Assembly (NCBI RefSeq): GCF_027943255.1
Contig: NC_072896.1
Coordinates: forward strand, 35,862,501 to 35,926,500
Origin: Anastrepha obliqua
Taxonomy: Eukaryota; Arthropoda; Insecta; Diptera; Tephritidae
Reading direction: 5' to 3'
Length of the DNA stretch: 64,000 nucleotides
A program made the position numbers and the translations under genes. The notes under the pieces are model-generated. The model was not told the origin of the DNA, did not search any database, and saw only the letters and a program-made list of their open reading frames with translations. This document shows, one piece after another, positions 1-11,679 of this stretch; positions within the stretch are counted from its first letter, which is position 1, and each line of letters begins with the position of its first letter.

Positions 1-2
1 TT

Positions 3-239
3 CCGGTGCTTCCCCACCCTCCTTACAGCCCAGATCTGTCCCCTCCGGACTTCTTCTTGTTCCCGCGCCTGAAAAGAAAGCTGAAAGGGAGGCGTTTCGA
101 CTCCATCGGGGCGATCCAAAAAACTGTGACAGCCGAATTGAACGCGATTCCGGCGGATGAGTTTAAAAAATGTTTCCTGCAGTGGAAGAACCGCTACCAG
201 CGGTGTATTGACGCTCAAGGGTCCTATTTTGAAGAATAG
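3..239 (+). CDS. mariner transposase, C-terminal part (cut by window edge)
   Basis: This is the last 78 or so codons of a mariner-type transposase, the enzyme that cuts and joins its own element at TA sites. Visible are the HPPYSPDLSPPDFFLF block, which carries the third catalytic Asp (SPPD), and the family ending KNRYQRCIDAQGSYFEE followed by TAG. The frame is open to the left edge, so the gene starts outside the window; the GTG at position 6 is internal, not a start. No stop or frameshift is visible in this part. A 3' terminal repeat ending in CCCTG-TA follows about 70 bases downstream, as expected for a mariner. The subfamily is not assigned because the first two catalytic Asp are out of view. 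Confidence 0.85.
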   Translation, partial: PVLPHPPYSPDLSPPDFFLFPRLKRKLKGRRFDSIGAIQKTVTAELNAIPADEFKKCFLQWKNRYQRCIDAQGSYFEE

Positions 240-286
240 TAGTTGTATTAGCCAAAAGGTTTAAGAAAACTGCTTAAAAAAATAAG

Positions 287-314
287 GCTCATTACTTTTC
301 AATCAAACCCTGTA
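287..314 (+). repeat. mariner 3' terminal inverted repeat and TA target
   Basis: The sequence runs from GCTCATTACTTTTC through AATCAAACCCTG to TA. A terminus starting CAGGGTTTGATTG when read inward, directly beside a TA, fits a mariner end. It lies 50-75 bases after the transposase stop. The matching 5' repeat is outside the window, so the pairing cannot be confirmed here. Confidence 0.6.
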
Positions 315-1570
315 TATAGAAATGTTCAGCAGTTCTATTGAAAAAGCAACGGGAAACATTTTTGTAGAACAAAATATGAGTCTGCTTGTTCAATAGATTG
401 GCATTTTTGCTCTTTTGCGGTAAAGGTCCAAAAACACAATTAAGAGAGGGATATAACGGATTCAAATGTACTACAAAAATGTTTCTCAAAAAATTCTTCT
501 ATAAGTCTGTTCATACACCAAAGCTCAGAATGCGAAAATATGTATATTATGTAAGTCAAAATGGTAAAAAAATTGTTTAAATCCTTACGTTCATCTGCTT
601 TAATATCCTTCCCCACTCTTCGTGCTACTCTCAATGCATATCTGCTCTACTATCCTTACTCATACTCAGTATGCACTAATTACCACTGGCAGATAAAAGT
701 CCTTTCTAATTAAAAGACCTGTGCATTTGCTAGCTAAATAGTATGGCTGATAAACTGTATTTCTCTCCTGCCCTAGCTCTAAGTAAAACGTGTATTAGGT
801 GCTTGAAGCTTAAGCAAATAACTAATTCTGGCGTAATAACTGTAGCAGTTATCAGTTGACATGCAGTAAATATTTATTACCTTAAGTTCTATTTATGTAT
901 ACGAGTATTTGTTTGGCCTGAAGTTAACTGTAAATACGTAGATGTTAATGAATTTGGCATGGATTATACATGAACCTGAAAAATAAAGATTATCCGATAA
1001 TGCGTTTTAAGTTTCACGGTTAAATTTTACTCAGGTGAACTCAAGAAACTGTGGTTCCGTTGACCTCAAGTGGAATTTTTGTCGACGGGTAACTGTATGA
1101 AAGATAAGTGAGATGAAAAAAATAACACTCATTACTGATTATATGTATTATTTCCAGACAGGGAGTAGGGCTAAATTCGCGAGTTGGCTGATATGCAAAA
1201 AGAGTATTCCCTATGTAATGAAGAAAGTTCTAAACGAGATTGCAATCGGTGGAGAAGTACCAAGAGCAAAAGAATTTCGTAAGAAATACTGGTTTTAGTT
1301 GCTTTTAAGAGCTGAACCTGCAATTGAATTTGATTTATTTATTTATGCAAGTCTATGAAGGAAGTTCTTACTGACTACTTATATTCTGGCAAAAAAATAT
1401 CGGGAATTGTTCATTTAAAAAGCGTATGTGTGCGTCTAAATTTTTGTTGTTGAAATATTGGTACAACTGTCCCCTATAGTGACGCAGAGTTTAGCCGTGA
1501 TTTGTCAATTGGCTTGTTTTCAGCATTTACTTATATCAGTCAACCGCAGGTGTGCTCAGCGATTTTCACT
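315..1570. other. no recognisable gene
   Basis: AT-rich DNA with only short unconvincing frames. I see no domain, terminal repeat or RNA gene. The last 100 bases may contain the 5' end of the mariner that follows, but I could not identify its terminal repeat. Confidence 0.5.
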
Positions 1571-2655
1571 ATGGATAAAAATATCGCACAAAGAATTTGT
1601 CTTAAATTGTATGCTTTGAACGGGATTTCGTTTGCCGACTCGTTGAAAATGTTGCAGAAAGCTTATGGCGAGTGTGCTTTATCAAAAACACGGGTCTATG
1701 AGTGGTATAAGGCTCTTGCAGAGCGCCAAGAAGTCGTGGAAGATTTGCCCCGATCTAGTCGCCCATTAACGTCTTCAACGGATGAAAACGTGGACAAAGC
1801 CAAGAAAATGGTGCTGAAAAATCATCATTTAAGTCTGAGGGAGATAGATCGTAACCTTAGCGTGTCTCACGAATCAGCTCGCAAGATTTTGCATCATCAA
1901 TTGGGTATGAGGTACGTGGCTGCTCGACTCGTTCCAAGAGAGTTGAACTTCTTTCAAAAAATGCATCGGAAGAAGGTGGCTGAAGACATGCTTGAGTAAA
2001 TGAATTCTGACCCATCATAACAGCTGATGAGACGTGGCTATATGAGTTAGACATGCAAACCAGTCAACCAGTCAACAGGCGGCTGAATGGCGCTATCCAC
2101 ATGAGCCAAAACCCAACAATCAGCTTCAAAGTCGGTCAAAAGTGAAAGATATGCTACTCGGTTTCTTTGATTGTCATAATGTTGTGCACTCGGAATTCAT
2201 TCCAAATAGTTCTACGGCAAAGAATTTTACTTGGAAGTTATGCGATGTTTGAGAGAGAATGTGCGTAGGAAACGGCCCAATTTGCGGAAAGAAAACTCAT
2301 GCCGTCTCACAAGGCTCATATCGTGAACACTTTTTTTACTAAAAACTCAACAAATATCATCGAACAACCACCGTATCCACCGGATTTAGCCCCCTGTGAC
2401 TTTTTCCTTTTCACAAAACTTAAATTGCCACTCCGCGGATGCCGCTTTCAGTCGATAGAATCCATTAAGGAGTGTTTGTTGAAAGAGCTGAAGAAGATCT
2501 CTCTAAACGCGTTTAAAAAGTGCTTTGATGACTGCACCAATCGTTGGGAAATGAGTATTGCTTCGAGTGGAGCCTATTTTGAAGGCGACACAATAACTTT
2601 TGATGATTATGCAATTATTTTTCGTTTTATTGAACAATTCCCGGACAGAATGTAA
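1571..2655 (+). pseudogene. decayed mariner-type transposase
   Basis: The N-terminal half (ATG at 1571, MDKNIAQRICLKLY) is a helix-turn-helix region: the SKTRVYEWYKAL block, then a second HTH ending SHESARKILHHQLGMRY. It is open to a TAA at 1997-1999. Similarity then continues through frameshifts: ITADETWLYELDMQT near 2020-2060 holds the first catalytic Asp (DETW). The second Asp block is damaged, because the expected HDNAPSHKAH reads LMPSHKAH near 2300. The C-terminal frame 2299-2655 keeps PPYPPDLAPCDFFLF with the third Asp and the ending IASSGAYFEGD. At least two frame changes plus loss of the second Asp make it inactive. Length matches a whole mariner gene. The terminal repeats were not found. 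Confidence 0.85.
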
Positions 2656-3085
2656 AACTAATATTAGCAGTTTGGACATTACAAAAATATAAGTAGATAA
2701 GTAGATTAAAAAACAGTACTGAGCAAATTGAGGAAAGAGTTTTTAGTCAATGAGAAATTAAGAAAGACAGAACTCGAAATCTCATGGAAGGACTTGGAAC
2801 CGGCAACGATCCGCAATATTTGATCGTTTATCAGAAAGGCGAAGTGGTTTCACCACATCGATAACTAGAGGAGGAGATTTGTGCCCAAATAAATGGTAAC
2901 ACAATGAACCTCCTGGTCTAATAGAGCCACTCTACATCTTCATGGAATGTTAGTTGCTTGGTTGAAGAGGTGATTCACTAAGAATCCAATTAGTGCTTCC
3001 GCACCATTTTGTTGCCACATCCTCGTTACCAACAAGTTATTCCCTTTATTCCTTCGATCCCTTCCGACAGTCTGTTTTACGTTAA
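2656..3085. other. no recognisable gene
   Basis: No coding similarity or RNA gene seen. It separates the mariner from the 3' side of the LINE remnant that follows on the other strand. Confidence 0.4.
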
Positions 3086-3153
3086 CGGAACGACCCGGAT
3101 TTACTATTATATATCCGTCCCATATTTTTATTGCTATAACAACAACTACAACG
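3086..3153 (+). repeat. dispersed GGAACGACCCGG repeat, copy 1
   Basis: The block GGAACGACCCGG, then TATATCCG, then TTGCTATAACAACAAC occurs in the same order at 23665-23765. It looks like the 3' untranslated end and CAA-rich tail of a non-LTR element. The parent element is not certain. Confidence 0.5.
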
Positions 3154-3174
3154 GTTATTCCTTCACGACTATCT

Positions 3175-4800
3175 TCACCCTGTGAGATTGAGAAATCTTA
3201 TAAGGTTGTTTACGTCTATGCCGGTCAGCTCTTCGAGTTTTTCAAAAAGCGATTTCCCAAAGGTTAACCTGTTCGCTTTCCATAGGGCACGGTATTCGCA
3301 GAGAAAGTGGAAGACTGTGTGTGTTGTAAGTGATGTCAATTTTGGCACTCCCATGAACCAGAAGCCAGTTATCACTGCCGTGAGTCTGCAGGCATCCCTT
3401 CATTTTATATTTGCCAATTTTGGCGTTTATTTGAGGTTGTAGGTGGGCCATAACGTTCGCTTGACTTTGCATATTGTCTGATCCCTCCATCTAAAATCCG
3501 CGATTTGAATATATTTTAAAGAAATTGCATTCTTGATTACGCCCAGTGGTGTGAATACCTATTCTGCAAGAATGTCATTCAGGGCAGATCCTTTTCTTGG
3601 CAATTTGACCACTTTTTCGTTTCTTCCAATGTTACGATGTACCGGTCGTCGGATTCAGGTAATTTTATCTGTTTTGTTCTACCAGTTTAGAGGTTTTTGT
3701 AGCCGAGTCCAGTGTCTGAATTGCAGCTTGGCTATCCGAAAGAATATCGATATTACGCTTAACAGCGAAGTTTGCGATTAGTGGCGTATTTCCTTTTCTT
3801 ATAGCCATTATGTCCACCTGGAAGACACTTCAAGTATTAGGAGGATGTACAGATTTTCCAATTCTAAGTCTATTGGAATTGCTGCAACACCACCTGCTAC
3901 AACATCACAATTCATTTTTGAACCATCTGTGGTAGTAACAGTCAAGCTGCACGAAAAGCCCTTGCTAAAAGTAAGACAAAACTGAGGAGTGTTGCAAAAC
4001 ACCTAAAAGCTTGTTTTATTTGAGTGACTAGACAGTGTGGTTTTACAGGGAACGAGTTGGCTGATGACTGACTAATAAAAGCTCTGCCAGCACACCACAA
4101 GGCGTTGACACCCTTTCTAGGTGTCAATTCCGCATCGATTCAACAACGACTTCATAAGGTCTACGCATACCTAGATGACGTCGGTCTGAGTAGAACTCAT
4201 GCAGAGTAGCCAAGTGCTTTGTGAAAGAACCAACCAACCTTTCTCCAAAAACTCAGCAGAAAGGAGCTGAGAGTAGTGGTGGGTGTAATGACAGGGCACA
4301 ACGTCCGTGGTCAGCATATGGCAACCATGGTGGTCGTAGACAGCCCGATATGCCTATTGTAAAGTGGTCTCCTGACTGAGTGCTTCGACTTGTCCAACCC
4401 CTCACAAGTCTAATCTAATCTAATCTAATCTAACCATCTGTATGATAGAAATAGAGTGAAAAAATGTCTATTGAATGTCACCGTTGGTACGATGTAATCA
4501 GTGTTTCCCAAGGTGATCTGAGTTTGTCGCAATAATAGACTACTCGCATGATCAAACGTGTTTGTTCTTTCAGCGACCCGCTCCATTTAACCTAAATACA
4601 GTCATGGTAACCATTTTCTTGATATGATGATCTACCGGAATTACATGTGTCAGTGCGTTAAGAGCCTCTCTAGTGCATGATCTGATTGCACCGCCCATTA
4701 TTGCACAGGCTGATCTCTGTATTTTGTCAAGTAATTCGATATTGTAATTTCTTCCAAGAGCTTTTCACCAAACCAAACCAAACCAAAATGATAAAATTGG
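3175..4800 (-). pseudogene. non-LTR retrotransposon ORF2 remnant (RT tail and RNase H), split by an insertion
   Basis: Read on the minus strand, the 4440-4790 part encodes the region after the reverse transcriptase palm: IELLDKIQRSACAIMGGAIR, then REALNALTHVIPVDHHIKK. The 3175-3930 part is an RNase HI domain, beginning TDGSKMNCDV (first catalytic Asp). A degraded SDSQAAIQTLDSATK block follows near 3720, and it ends in HFLCEYRALWKANRL with KLEELTGIDV, the usual C-terminal tail of Jockey/Loa-like elements. Between the two parts lies a 501-bp LINE fragment in the opposite orientation. Joining across its duplicated target gives the continuous RNase H motif TDGSKMN, which shows this was one element. 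Many stops and frameshifts; dead. The 5' two thirds of ORF2 is missing. Confidence 0.8.
3931..4431 (+). mobile_element. 5'-truncated LINE insertion with TCTAA tail and 10-bp target-site duplication
   Basis: A plus-strand fragment of an RNase H domain: SNSQAARKALAKSKTKLRS, then GFTGNELADD near 4050, then RKELRVVVGVMTGHNV and VVDSPICLLCK near 4320-4360. It ends in about five TCTAA units. The same ten bases, AACCATCTGT, flank it at 3921-3930 and 4432-4441. A 5' truncation, a simple-repeat 3' tail and a short direct repeat are the marks of target-primed reverse transcription. It interrupts the minus-strand LINE exactly at that element's RNase H DGSK codons. Internal stops show it is dead. Confidence 0.85.
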
Positions 4801-4849
4801 TCGTATAATTGCCACATTTTCTTTCAATCATACATTTGCAGGCCCGTAC

Positions 4850-5162
4850 ATTTATATTAGGTGTTTGGCCGAGCCCCTCCTTGTATTTGTGGCGTGCGCT
4901 TTGATGTTCTTCGACAAATGAACGGTCCTACATTTTTAAGCCGACTCCGAACAACATATGATTTTGTTGTGTGAAGAGCTTTTTCATTCCAGAAATACAC
5001 TCGTAGGTTTGCCATGGCGTGCCGAGGGGCGACCGCTATTAGAAAAAACTGTTTCTAGTATTTTTCTGTTTCATGGGCGGAGATTCGAACTCACGCACTC
5101 CCACCGTAACCGAACCTTACTTAAGTTCAACAGGCATCTAAGCGTCTGTGGCTGCGCCTCCA
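4850..5162 (-). mobile_element. tRNA-derived SINE, copy 1 (divergent)
   Basis: On the minus strand a Pol III B box (GTTCGAATCTC, plus 5080-5090) is followed by the SINE body shared with the copy at 16.6 kb. Shared blocks include GACCGCTATTAGAAAAA, GTTTGCCATGG, AGAAATACACTCG and GTTTGGCCGAGC (plus-strand spellings). The 3' side ends near 4850 in an AT-rich stretch. The A-box half of the head differs from the 16.6-kb copy, so the head is either diverged or replaced. No target-site duplication was recognised. Confidence 0.7.
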
Positions 5163-5554
5163 TTAAGGGAGTAGTCTGGTCAAATACTCATTTTTATAGA
5201 TATTTGTTAGGCATTTTTTTTAAAGAAAAATGTATTTGTGAAAGTCTGCCATTTTGTTATTTTTCAAAACAAATTTCCCATTGTATAACCCTGCCAGAAT
5301 GACAAGCCTACAGAATAATAATCAGTTTTACTTTTTCGTTTCAGATGTCCTGCAGTCTTTTTTTTAAGACACTTACTTTGGTGCCACCCTACTACAAAAA
5401 ACAATATGTCAAAAAAACTGTTTTTGTATACTATTTGATATCACTAATAACATATACTAAATATATATAACTATAAAATCAAAAGGATCGCATTTTTTTT
5501 CATAAAAAAGAAAATTCCAAAAAATGTCTATAAAAAATGAGTATTTGACCTTAA
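5163..5554. mobile_element. TTAA-flanked MITE with inverted ends
   Basis: TTAA lies at 5163-5166 and 5551-5554. Just inside, GGTCAAATACTCATTTTTAT (from 5178) and its complement ATGAGTATTTGACC (ending 5550) form inverted repeats of roughly 25-30 bases. The interior, about 340 bases, is AT-rich and noncoding. TTAA targets suggest mobilisation by a piggyBac-like enzyme, but no such transposase is present. The left end carries about ten bases (GGGAGTAGTCT) that the right end lacks. Confidence 0.65.
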
Positions 5555-5661
5555 TGAATTTCCGGTCTACTCAAATGAAATCTACTGCTGTTCTCACTTT
5601 GTCTTCATCGTATGGCTGATTATCATCGTATGGTTGGTGATCAATTTACAGGTATCGGACT

Positions 5662-6400
5662 TTAAATTGAAATAAAACAATGAAAATTCAAACTGATTGG
5701 CCAATCTACTATTTTTGTGTACAACTGCGCCGTAATTCGGTCATCCGCAAACACCGATTTAAATGATTCGCTGGAGGACTTCGGTCGGTATCTCGTGAAT
5801 AACTTTAAGTTGGTTTTCAATGGTTCAATTGAAGCTGGTTTATACACAAATCGAGACTTTACATACCCCCACAAATAAAACTAAAAATGTGTGATATCAC
5901 ATGATTTTCGTGGCCAATCCACTGGTCCGAGACGAGAGATAAATTGTTCACCGAAACGACGACGCAGTAAATCCATTGCTTCAAGGGCTATATGACAAGT
6001 CGCGTCGTTTTGTTGGAACTAATTGTTGTGAAGATCACGGGCTGCAATTTTTGACATCAAAAAGTCGTTTATCATGGCGCGGTAGAGTTGACCATTCACT
6101 GTTACATTGGCGCCAGCCTCGCCTTTGAAGAAATATGGGCCGATGATTCCTCCAGTCCATAGGCCGCACCAAACGCTTATTTTCAATAGATTTACTGACT
6201 GTTCTTAAATGGATTCGAATTGCTCTTCAACCCAAATAAAGCAATTTGCTTATTGACGTAGCCATTAAGCCAAAAATGGGCCTCATCGCTAAACAAATTT
6301 GTTGGCCTGGGTGCGCGAAGATCTCTTTCAACAGAGAATCGATTTTCGTAATACAATTGTACAATTTGTAAACGTTGTTGAGGCGTAAGTCTTTCCAAGA
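5662..6400 (-). pseudogene. DD41D-type mariner-family transposase, decayed
   Basis: On the minus strand the N-terminus reads ERLTPQQRLQIVQLYYENRF, then after an internal deletion NLFSDEAHFWLNGYVNKQ (first Asp in SDEAH). Next come the WTGGIIGPYFFKGEAGAN and VNGQLYRAMINDFLMS blocks, then FQQNDATCHIALEAMDLLRR (second Asp) and VDWPRKSCDITHF. There the third Asp position is lost to a stop. The C-terminal LWGYVKSRFVYKPASIEPLK follows. The second and third positions are about 40 residues apart, unlike DD34D mariners. Stops, frameshifts and the N-terminal deletion make it inactive. AACCCTATTAG near 6470 may belong to its 5' end. Confidence 0.8.
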
Positions 6401-8899
6401 TGAAATGTCAATGAATACTGAAAAAATTATGTATTTAGTTTCACAGTAGTCACGCGTGATCTGTCAAAAAACCCTATTAGAAAAAGTGTTTTCAATCTCA
6501 TCACTCTTTACTTCGAAGCTAAATATTTGCAGGGGTTCTTCATAACCGCCAAACTCGTCACCATGCAAGGGCGTTAACAAGTTAATATCATAACTGTTCA
6601 GTATTCCGTTTTTGCAGGAACTCGCCCCGATCTGTACACGTAACTTCGTCCACATGTGCCCAATCTACTGCCAATGTTATTTCTGTTGCTTTTACTTTCT
6701 GGCCATGTGCAGAGTTTTCTAATGCATACATTTTTCACTGTGTTTTATTTGATTTTTATTTCTACTATATTTCCATTTCATTTTATATTGATTATCTAAG
6801 TTTTCCCAACACTTTGTTCCATTTTTTCCATTGTTTTTCGGTTTTCGCTTTCGGTTACTCGAGTAGACTTGCAGTTAAGTTTTATAGTTCCATTCACGGT
6901 TTCATTTTCACTTTTTCGGTTTTTCGTAGTAGCTTTTGGTTCGGTTTTCATTACAGTAAATGCACGTACGTAAAAATATTTTAGTTGTATAACAACACAC
7001 ACACACGCATACACGTACGAGTATATACAAGTATATGCGTGTGGTTGCTTAGTTTTGGAGGTCAAGGTGGTAGCGTTCCACACGGCTTTGTCATACCAAT
7101 TGTGGTGGTGCAGTTGAGCGAGTGTATGTATTCATGTCCATATGCGACATATATGGAAAGCATAACATATGTATGTGTGAGTGAACATGTATGTATACCT
7201 TTTTGTATGCAAGCCAAATTTCGTTGTTAAGACAGGTGCATAAAAACTTTTTTTTGTTTTCCACATAGGTAACCCAATCGGGTAGATGTTAGGTAATATC
7301 TGAGCACACTTTGAATACCGGAGTTTGTGAGTCTATTTCGTTGCTGCACTACTAAATTTTTACTGAGTTCAAACAAGTCTGAAATTAATGTCAAACTATA
7401 GTACATAGTCGATTTACAGTGAAGTTAGAACAACGACTATTTTATATTTGCATCTGTTTTGTAGATTGACTTTGTCACTCTCACCTTTCCGGCAGAAGGG
7501 CAGAAAAACTGATGACATTCTAATTAGCCACACATCGCAATATCGAGATTTCAAGCTCTATAGATGGAAGAGAAATACATATACATGCATCATCTCAACA
7601 GAATCTATCGGCTTCTGCCCCCAGCAACTTTTAACGCAAAAATACCCGCTTCCCTTGTTACAGACTCTGTACTTCATACTTTTCAAGACGAGGTATTAAT
7701 TCATTGATTTACAATTATTTTCTGTAATAAATAATGCGACTGATGTTGCGAATCTTCAGGTAGATACAGTGACAGTACTTCGTAAAGTCTCAGCTTTAAG
7801 ACATTAGAAAATCGCTTGCGTGTAGCTTTAACTCTAACTCAACTGTGATCGGACTAAAACCAAATGCTTTTACAGTTGCAACTAAAAATTCCAATCCTTT
7901 GCTATCCCGAATAAGTCTAAGATCCCACTATGAGATTACGCTGAGCCCATGAAATCTTTGTTTTTCTTTTCTTCTTTAAAAACAACCTCCTACCATCTCA
8001 ACCATATTCCAAAGCACAAAAATAGTTTTACGTTTCTGCACTCCCCAAAACATTTGCATGCATTCGGCTGCATTGTAAAGGACCACTTTGCATTTTATGT
8101 AATAAAATTTATCCACTTTCATGGCCCTTCCGCAATGGAGCTGGGGCATGACTGCGCTGCACAGGTGTGTGCCCAAGTTGGCTGAGACAGTAGAATTAAT
8201 AACCAAAATGAGGTTAGCTGAACGGCCGAAATTTGTATATATATATACATATGTACGTTTGTGTATTTGTACGCACAGGTACGACACAAAAAATTTATGT
8301 TTCAGTGTATTTTAGGTCAGGGGAAATAAATTAATATTTTCTCGTTTGGGCACAAATGGCCTGCAGTTGTAATTGATGTTGTTCGCATGTGGAATACTCT
8401 GCATATGTGCCCACAAACAGTTGGCAGGCGCAATGCAGCTACTGCAGGTTATCAGCCAGGCTTGCTAATCCTGATGGGGTTCTTGCTAGTTCGTTTCAAA
8501 GCTGAACTAGGTTAGGAGCCGGAAATATTTTTGATATCACCAAGTATAATGGGAATTCTTCGCTTATTATCTTACTTCTATAATTGAGTAAATTAGTCAG
8601 TAAGTCTGTAAGAAATCTTATTTCTAAATAAACTAATAAATAAAGAAAAACTAAATAGTTTAATATAAAAGACTTGTTTAGGATTTTCTTTGATAAAAAT
8701 TGAATTAGTCATTACTAGAAATTGTCGCAAATTGGGCGCTCAAGGCAAGTACTTATATATAAAATCTTTATTCAGCACTTTGGGCTAACAGTCCGGAGGA
8801 AATACTACAACATCTACTATCATACTGTAACAGCATGGGCTGACTGCACAGTAGCGCATTCTATCAGCCCGAACCTCATTCTCTACGTTCTGTTGACGG
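6401..8899. other. noncoding stretch with microsatellites
   Basis: No gene recognised. A CA/TA-rich microsatellite lies at about 6992-7040 (ACACACACACGCATACACG and relatives) and a TATATATACATATG tract near 8237. Several frames of 60-100 codons have no family resemblance and low-complexity composition. Confidence 0.5.
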
Positions 8900-9430
8900 C
8901 TTCCGGCTGTAGCTTTCCTTAAGAGCCTGATAAATTTCTAGTAGCTAAACCTCGACCTTTTAGGGCACCCCATTAACAAATTTTAATCAAGTCGCAACTT
9001 TAAGCTAACCTGACGTTGGAACTTAACGCGTCAAACTGTGGAAAATGACGCAAAACCTCATTCACAAAGATCCTGAGTAATACCACGATTATCAACTCAA
9101 CATTGACTAGATACTCATGGCACGACATGAAAAACACTTAACGAGATCGAATCATAAACTCAAGGCGGCGAATTGAAATCACCGGGATAATTGATATAAT
9201 AACCGAGCATAGCGGGAAAACATATTTATTGTGTGATGATCTGTGCAATTGGAAATGCCATCTTGCCATCTCTGATCATATTTCCTATCGGTTACAGTTG
9301 GCCTAAATGACGTTTCCAGTAGCATTCTCGAAAAAATAACAGGCCAATGATGCCATCTTTTCAAAATGTACACCAAATATCAATCTCTAAAGGCGATTCG
9401 GGTTCTCGACAATCACGTGTAGATTATGTG
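8900..9430 (-). pseudogene. heavily decayed DD41D-like transposase (tentative)
   Basis: Short minus-strand islands in different frames resemble the mid-section of the DD41D transposase at 5.7-6.4 kb: ENPNRL near 9400, HFEKMASLACYFFENATGN near 9290-9360, and GDFNSPP near 9160. Their order is right and YFFENATGN is a good match to the family's IIGPYFFE-type block. Everything else is frameshifted beyond recognition, so the call is tentative. Confidence 0.35.
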
Positions 9431-10424
9431 ATATCCAGTTGTGAGAATATAGATTTTTAACATTTGCTTTCGAAGTAAATCACGCCACATCAAATGTGAC
9501 TATTCGGCCTGATCGAAGTTCAATTCATACTGCTTCAAAGATCTGAATACGAAGCGGAAAGTCTCTCCCCTTGAATTGCTCAGCTTTTCAACGAATACTC
9601 AGAGATTTTTGTGCGTAATTCTCATTGGACTGGAATGCGAAATGCTGACTTGCATGGGATCTATGACGAGTTGACGCTCATCAATTGAGTTTCACTATCC
9701 CGGCACCAACAGCCACATACTCGGCGGTGCCAGGACAATCAAACTTAACTTATCGAATTTTTGGTTGATACCAGCGTAAATGAAGCGCTCTTCATTGGAG
9801 CAAAATTTGTTTTATCAATAAATTTTAAAGGACTATATTGCATTTTGGATTTAAAAAAGTTTGCAAAAATTTCCTACTTACAAAAGTTCCAAAGTCAAGA
9901 TTTCATAGCAACCTATGTCTCTTTTCCTTAGGGGCCCACACGTGAAGGGCTGCGAATTCTTTGCATATCCCGGAATTATTCATTTAGCCATTTTTCTCAT
10001 AAAATATGTAAGATTATACCCATAAATTTAAACATCTGTACATACATACAGTCGCGATAAAAAATAGCATGTTGTCAGGTTTTCACCATTTCTTAAATTT
10101 TTTCATAAAGAATTTAATTTGTTCATCCTAAAACATAAGCCAAATAATTCAAAGTTTCGAACTTTGTAAAAATTATTGTACAAAAACAGCTCCACTTTTC
10201 CTATTTATTTATTTTTTTTATTTAAAACTCTTTATTTTTTTATTTTGCATGAAAATATAATTCATGTAAAACTATATATGTAACTGTTTTACTATATAAC
10301 AAGTTGTGTATGTAATAAAAAAATATTAAAAAAATGTTCATGAAAGTTTTTTAGTCAGAATTTTCAGAAAAGTTTTTATTTTATTTATTTTACAATTTGA
10401 CAGAATTTAGGACAGACAGAATAA
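9431..10424. other. no recognisable gene; possible outer arm of foldback element near 10085-10190
   Basis: The block AAAGTTTCGAACTTTGTA at about 10160 is shared with the foldback MITE at 21.2 kb, suggesting an outer arm of that family starts here. Nothing else is recognised. Confidence 0.4.
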
Positions 10425-11240
10425 TTTTTCATTCAAAAACTGGCTGCTAAACTCTTTGAGCAACAAAACTGCATAACCACAATTTTTCAAAAATTCTTGA
10501 ATTTATTATTGAATCTAATTTAAATTTTGGCTAAAAGATTCGAAATTTGTATGAACACTTTAAAATTTTTTTTTAATTTTGCACAATACAAAATTTTAAA
10601 TAAAAAATAAAAAATAGCAAAAACTTTAAAAATATTTTTTTATTGAGGAAACTGGCTGCTAAGGCCTTTAAGCAACAAAACTGTAGTTGAAAAGCTTACA
10701 ACAAAGCCGAAAACTGGACAAATCTTTATGAAAATTTCCAACATTTTTTTTACGTTTTGTACATAGCTTGAGACTTCCAGTTATATGGTTTTTGTATGAA
10801 CTATATTTTTATTAAAAAAATGAAAAGTATTAAATAAAAAATGAACAAATTAAATAATCACAATATTATAATAAATTTTTCATTGAGGAAACTTGCTGCT
10901 AAAGCCTGGGCTTAAAAACTGTACACTCAGAATTTTTAGAAATATTTGAAATTTATAGGAACATTTTTTTAATTTTTTACAATCAAAAACATTAAATAAA
11001 AAACAACTAAATAATCAAAATTTTATGAACAATTTTTCACTCAGGAAACTGGCTGCTAAACTCTTTGGGCTACCCAACAGTGCTGACAAGCAGACAATAA
11101 AGGTGACAACTGTAGACATAATTGCGAAATTGTTTAATTTTGTAGACAGCTTGAGACTTTCAGTTATATGGTTTTTTTTATGAACTGTACTGTGCTGTTA
11201 AAAGCATTAAATGAAAATTAAAAAAAATTGTCAAAACTGG
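10425..11240 (+). repeat. AT-rich degenerate tandem repeat with GAAACTGGCTGCTAA motif
   Basis: The motif AAACTGGCTGCTAA (with few changes) recurs at 10437, 10649, 10889 and 11046, spaced about 157-240 bases. A second block, TTGAGACTTCCAGTTATATG, recurs near 10768 and 11150. Units are diverged and separated by poly(T)/poly(A)-rich filler. No coding potential. Confidence 0.7.
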
Positions 11241-11679
11241 GTAACATTTCGCGCTGCTATTTTGTATATATGTATGCTGTATGTATTTGCAAGTAACTAT
11301 ATACATTTGCAAGTAACTATAAATTGACTTCATATGAATGTTATAGCTGTGTCTATGCGCTTACCTACAAAGAAAATATTGAAATTTAGTAAGAAATTAT
11401 TCACAGTTATTTAATTTAAATAATAAATTGCATGATCATACATTTATAATGAAAATATATTCTGTATTCCATATATATTATCAGCCAAATCCAACTTCAA
11501 AAACGGACTAAACGGATTTTCGAATTATACCGACATTCGCTACTACTAGCGGATTAACTTCTATATACTTTTGGACGATTCTATGTGAGATGATCTCAGT
11601 ATTTTGGACACAGTCGTAAATTTTTCTGAATGTTGGTTTATAGACTTGATTGTGCTAAGTAAACAGAAAAAGTTAATAA
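11241..11679. other. AT-rich spacer with a short tandem duplication
   Basis: TTTGCAAGTAACTATA is duplicated in tandem near 11287-11322. No gene seen. Confidence 0.5.

Noticed and set aside
6796..7230. Overlapping frames on both strands near the CA microsatellite
   Set aside because: They translate microsatellite-like sequence and show no domain.
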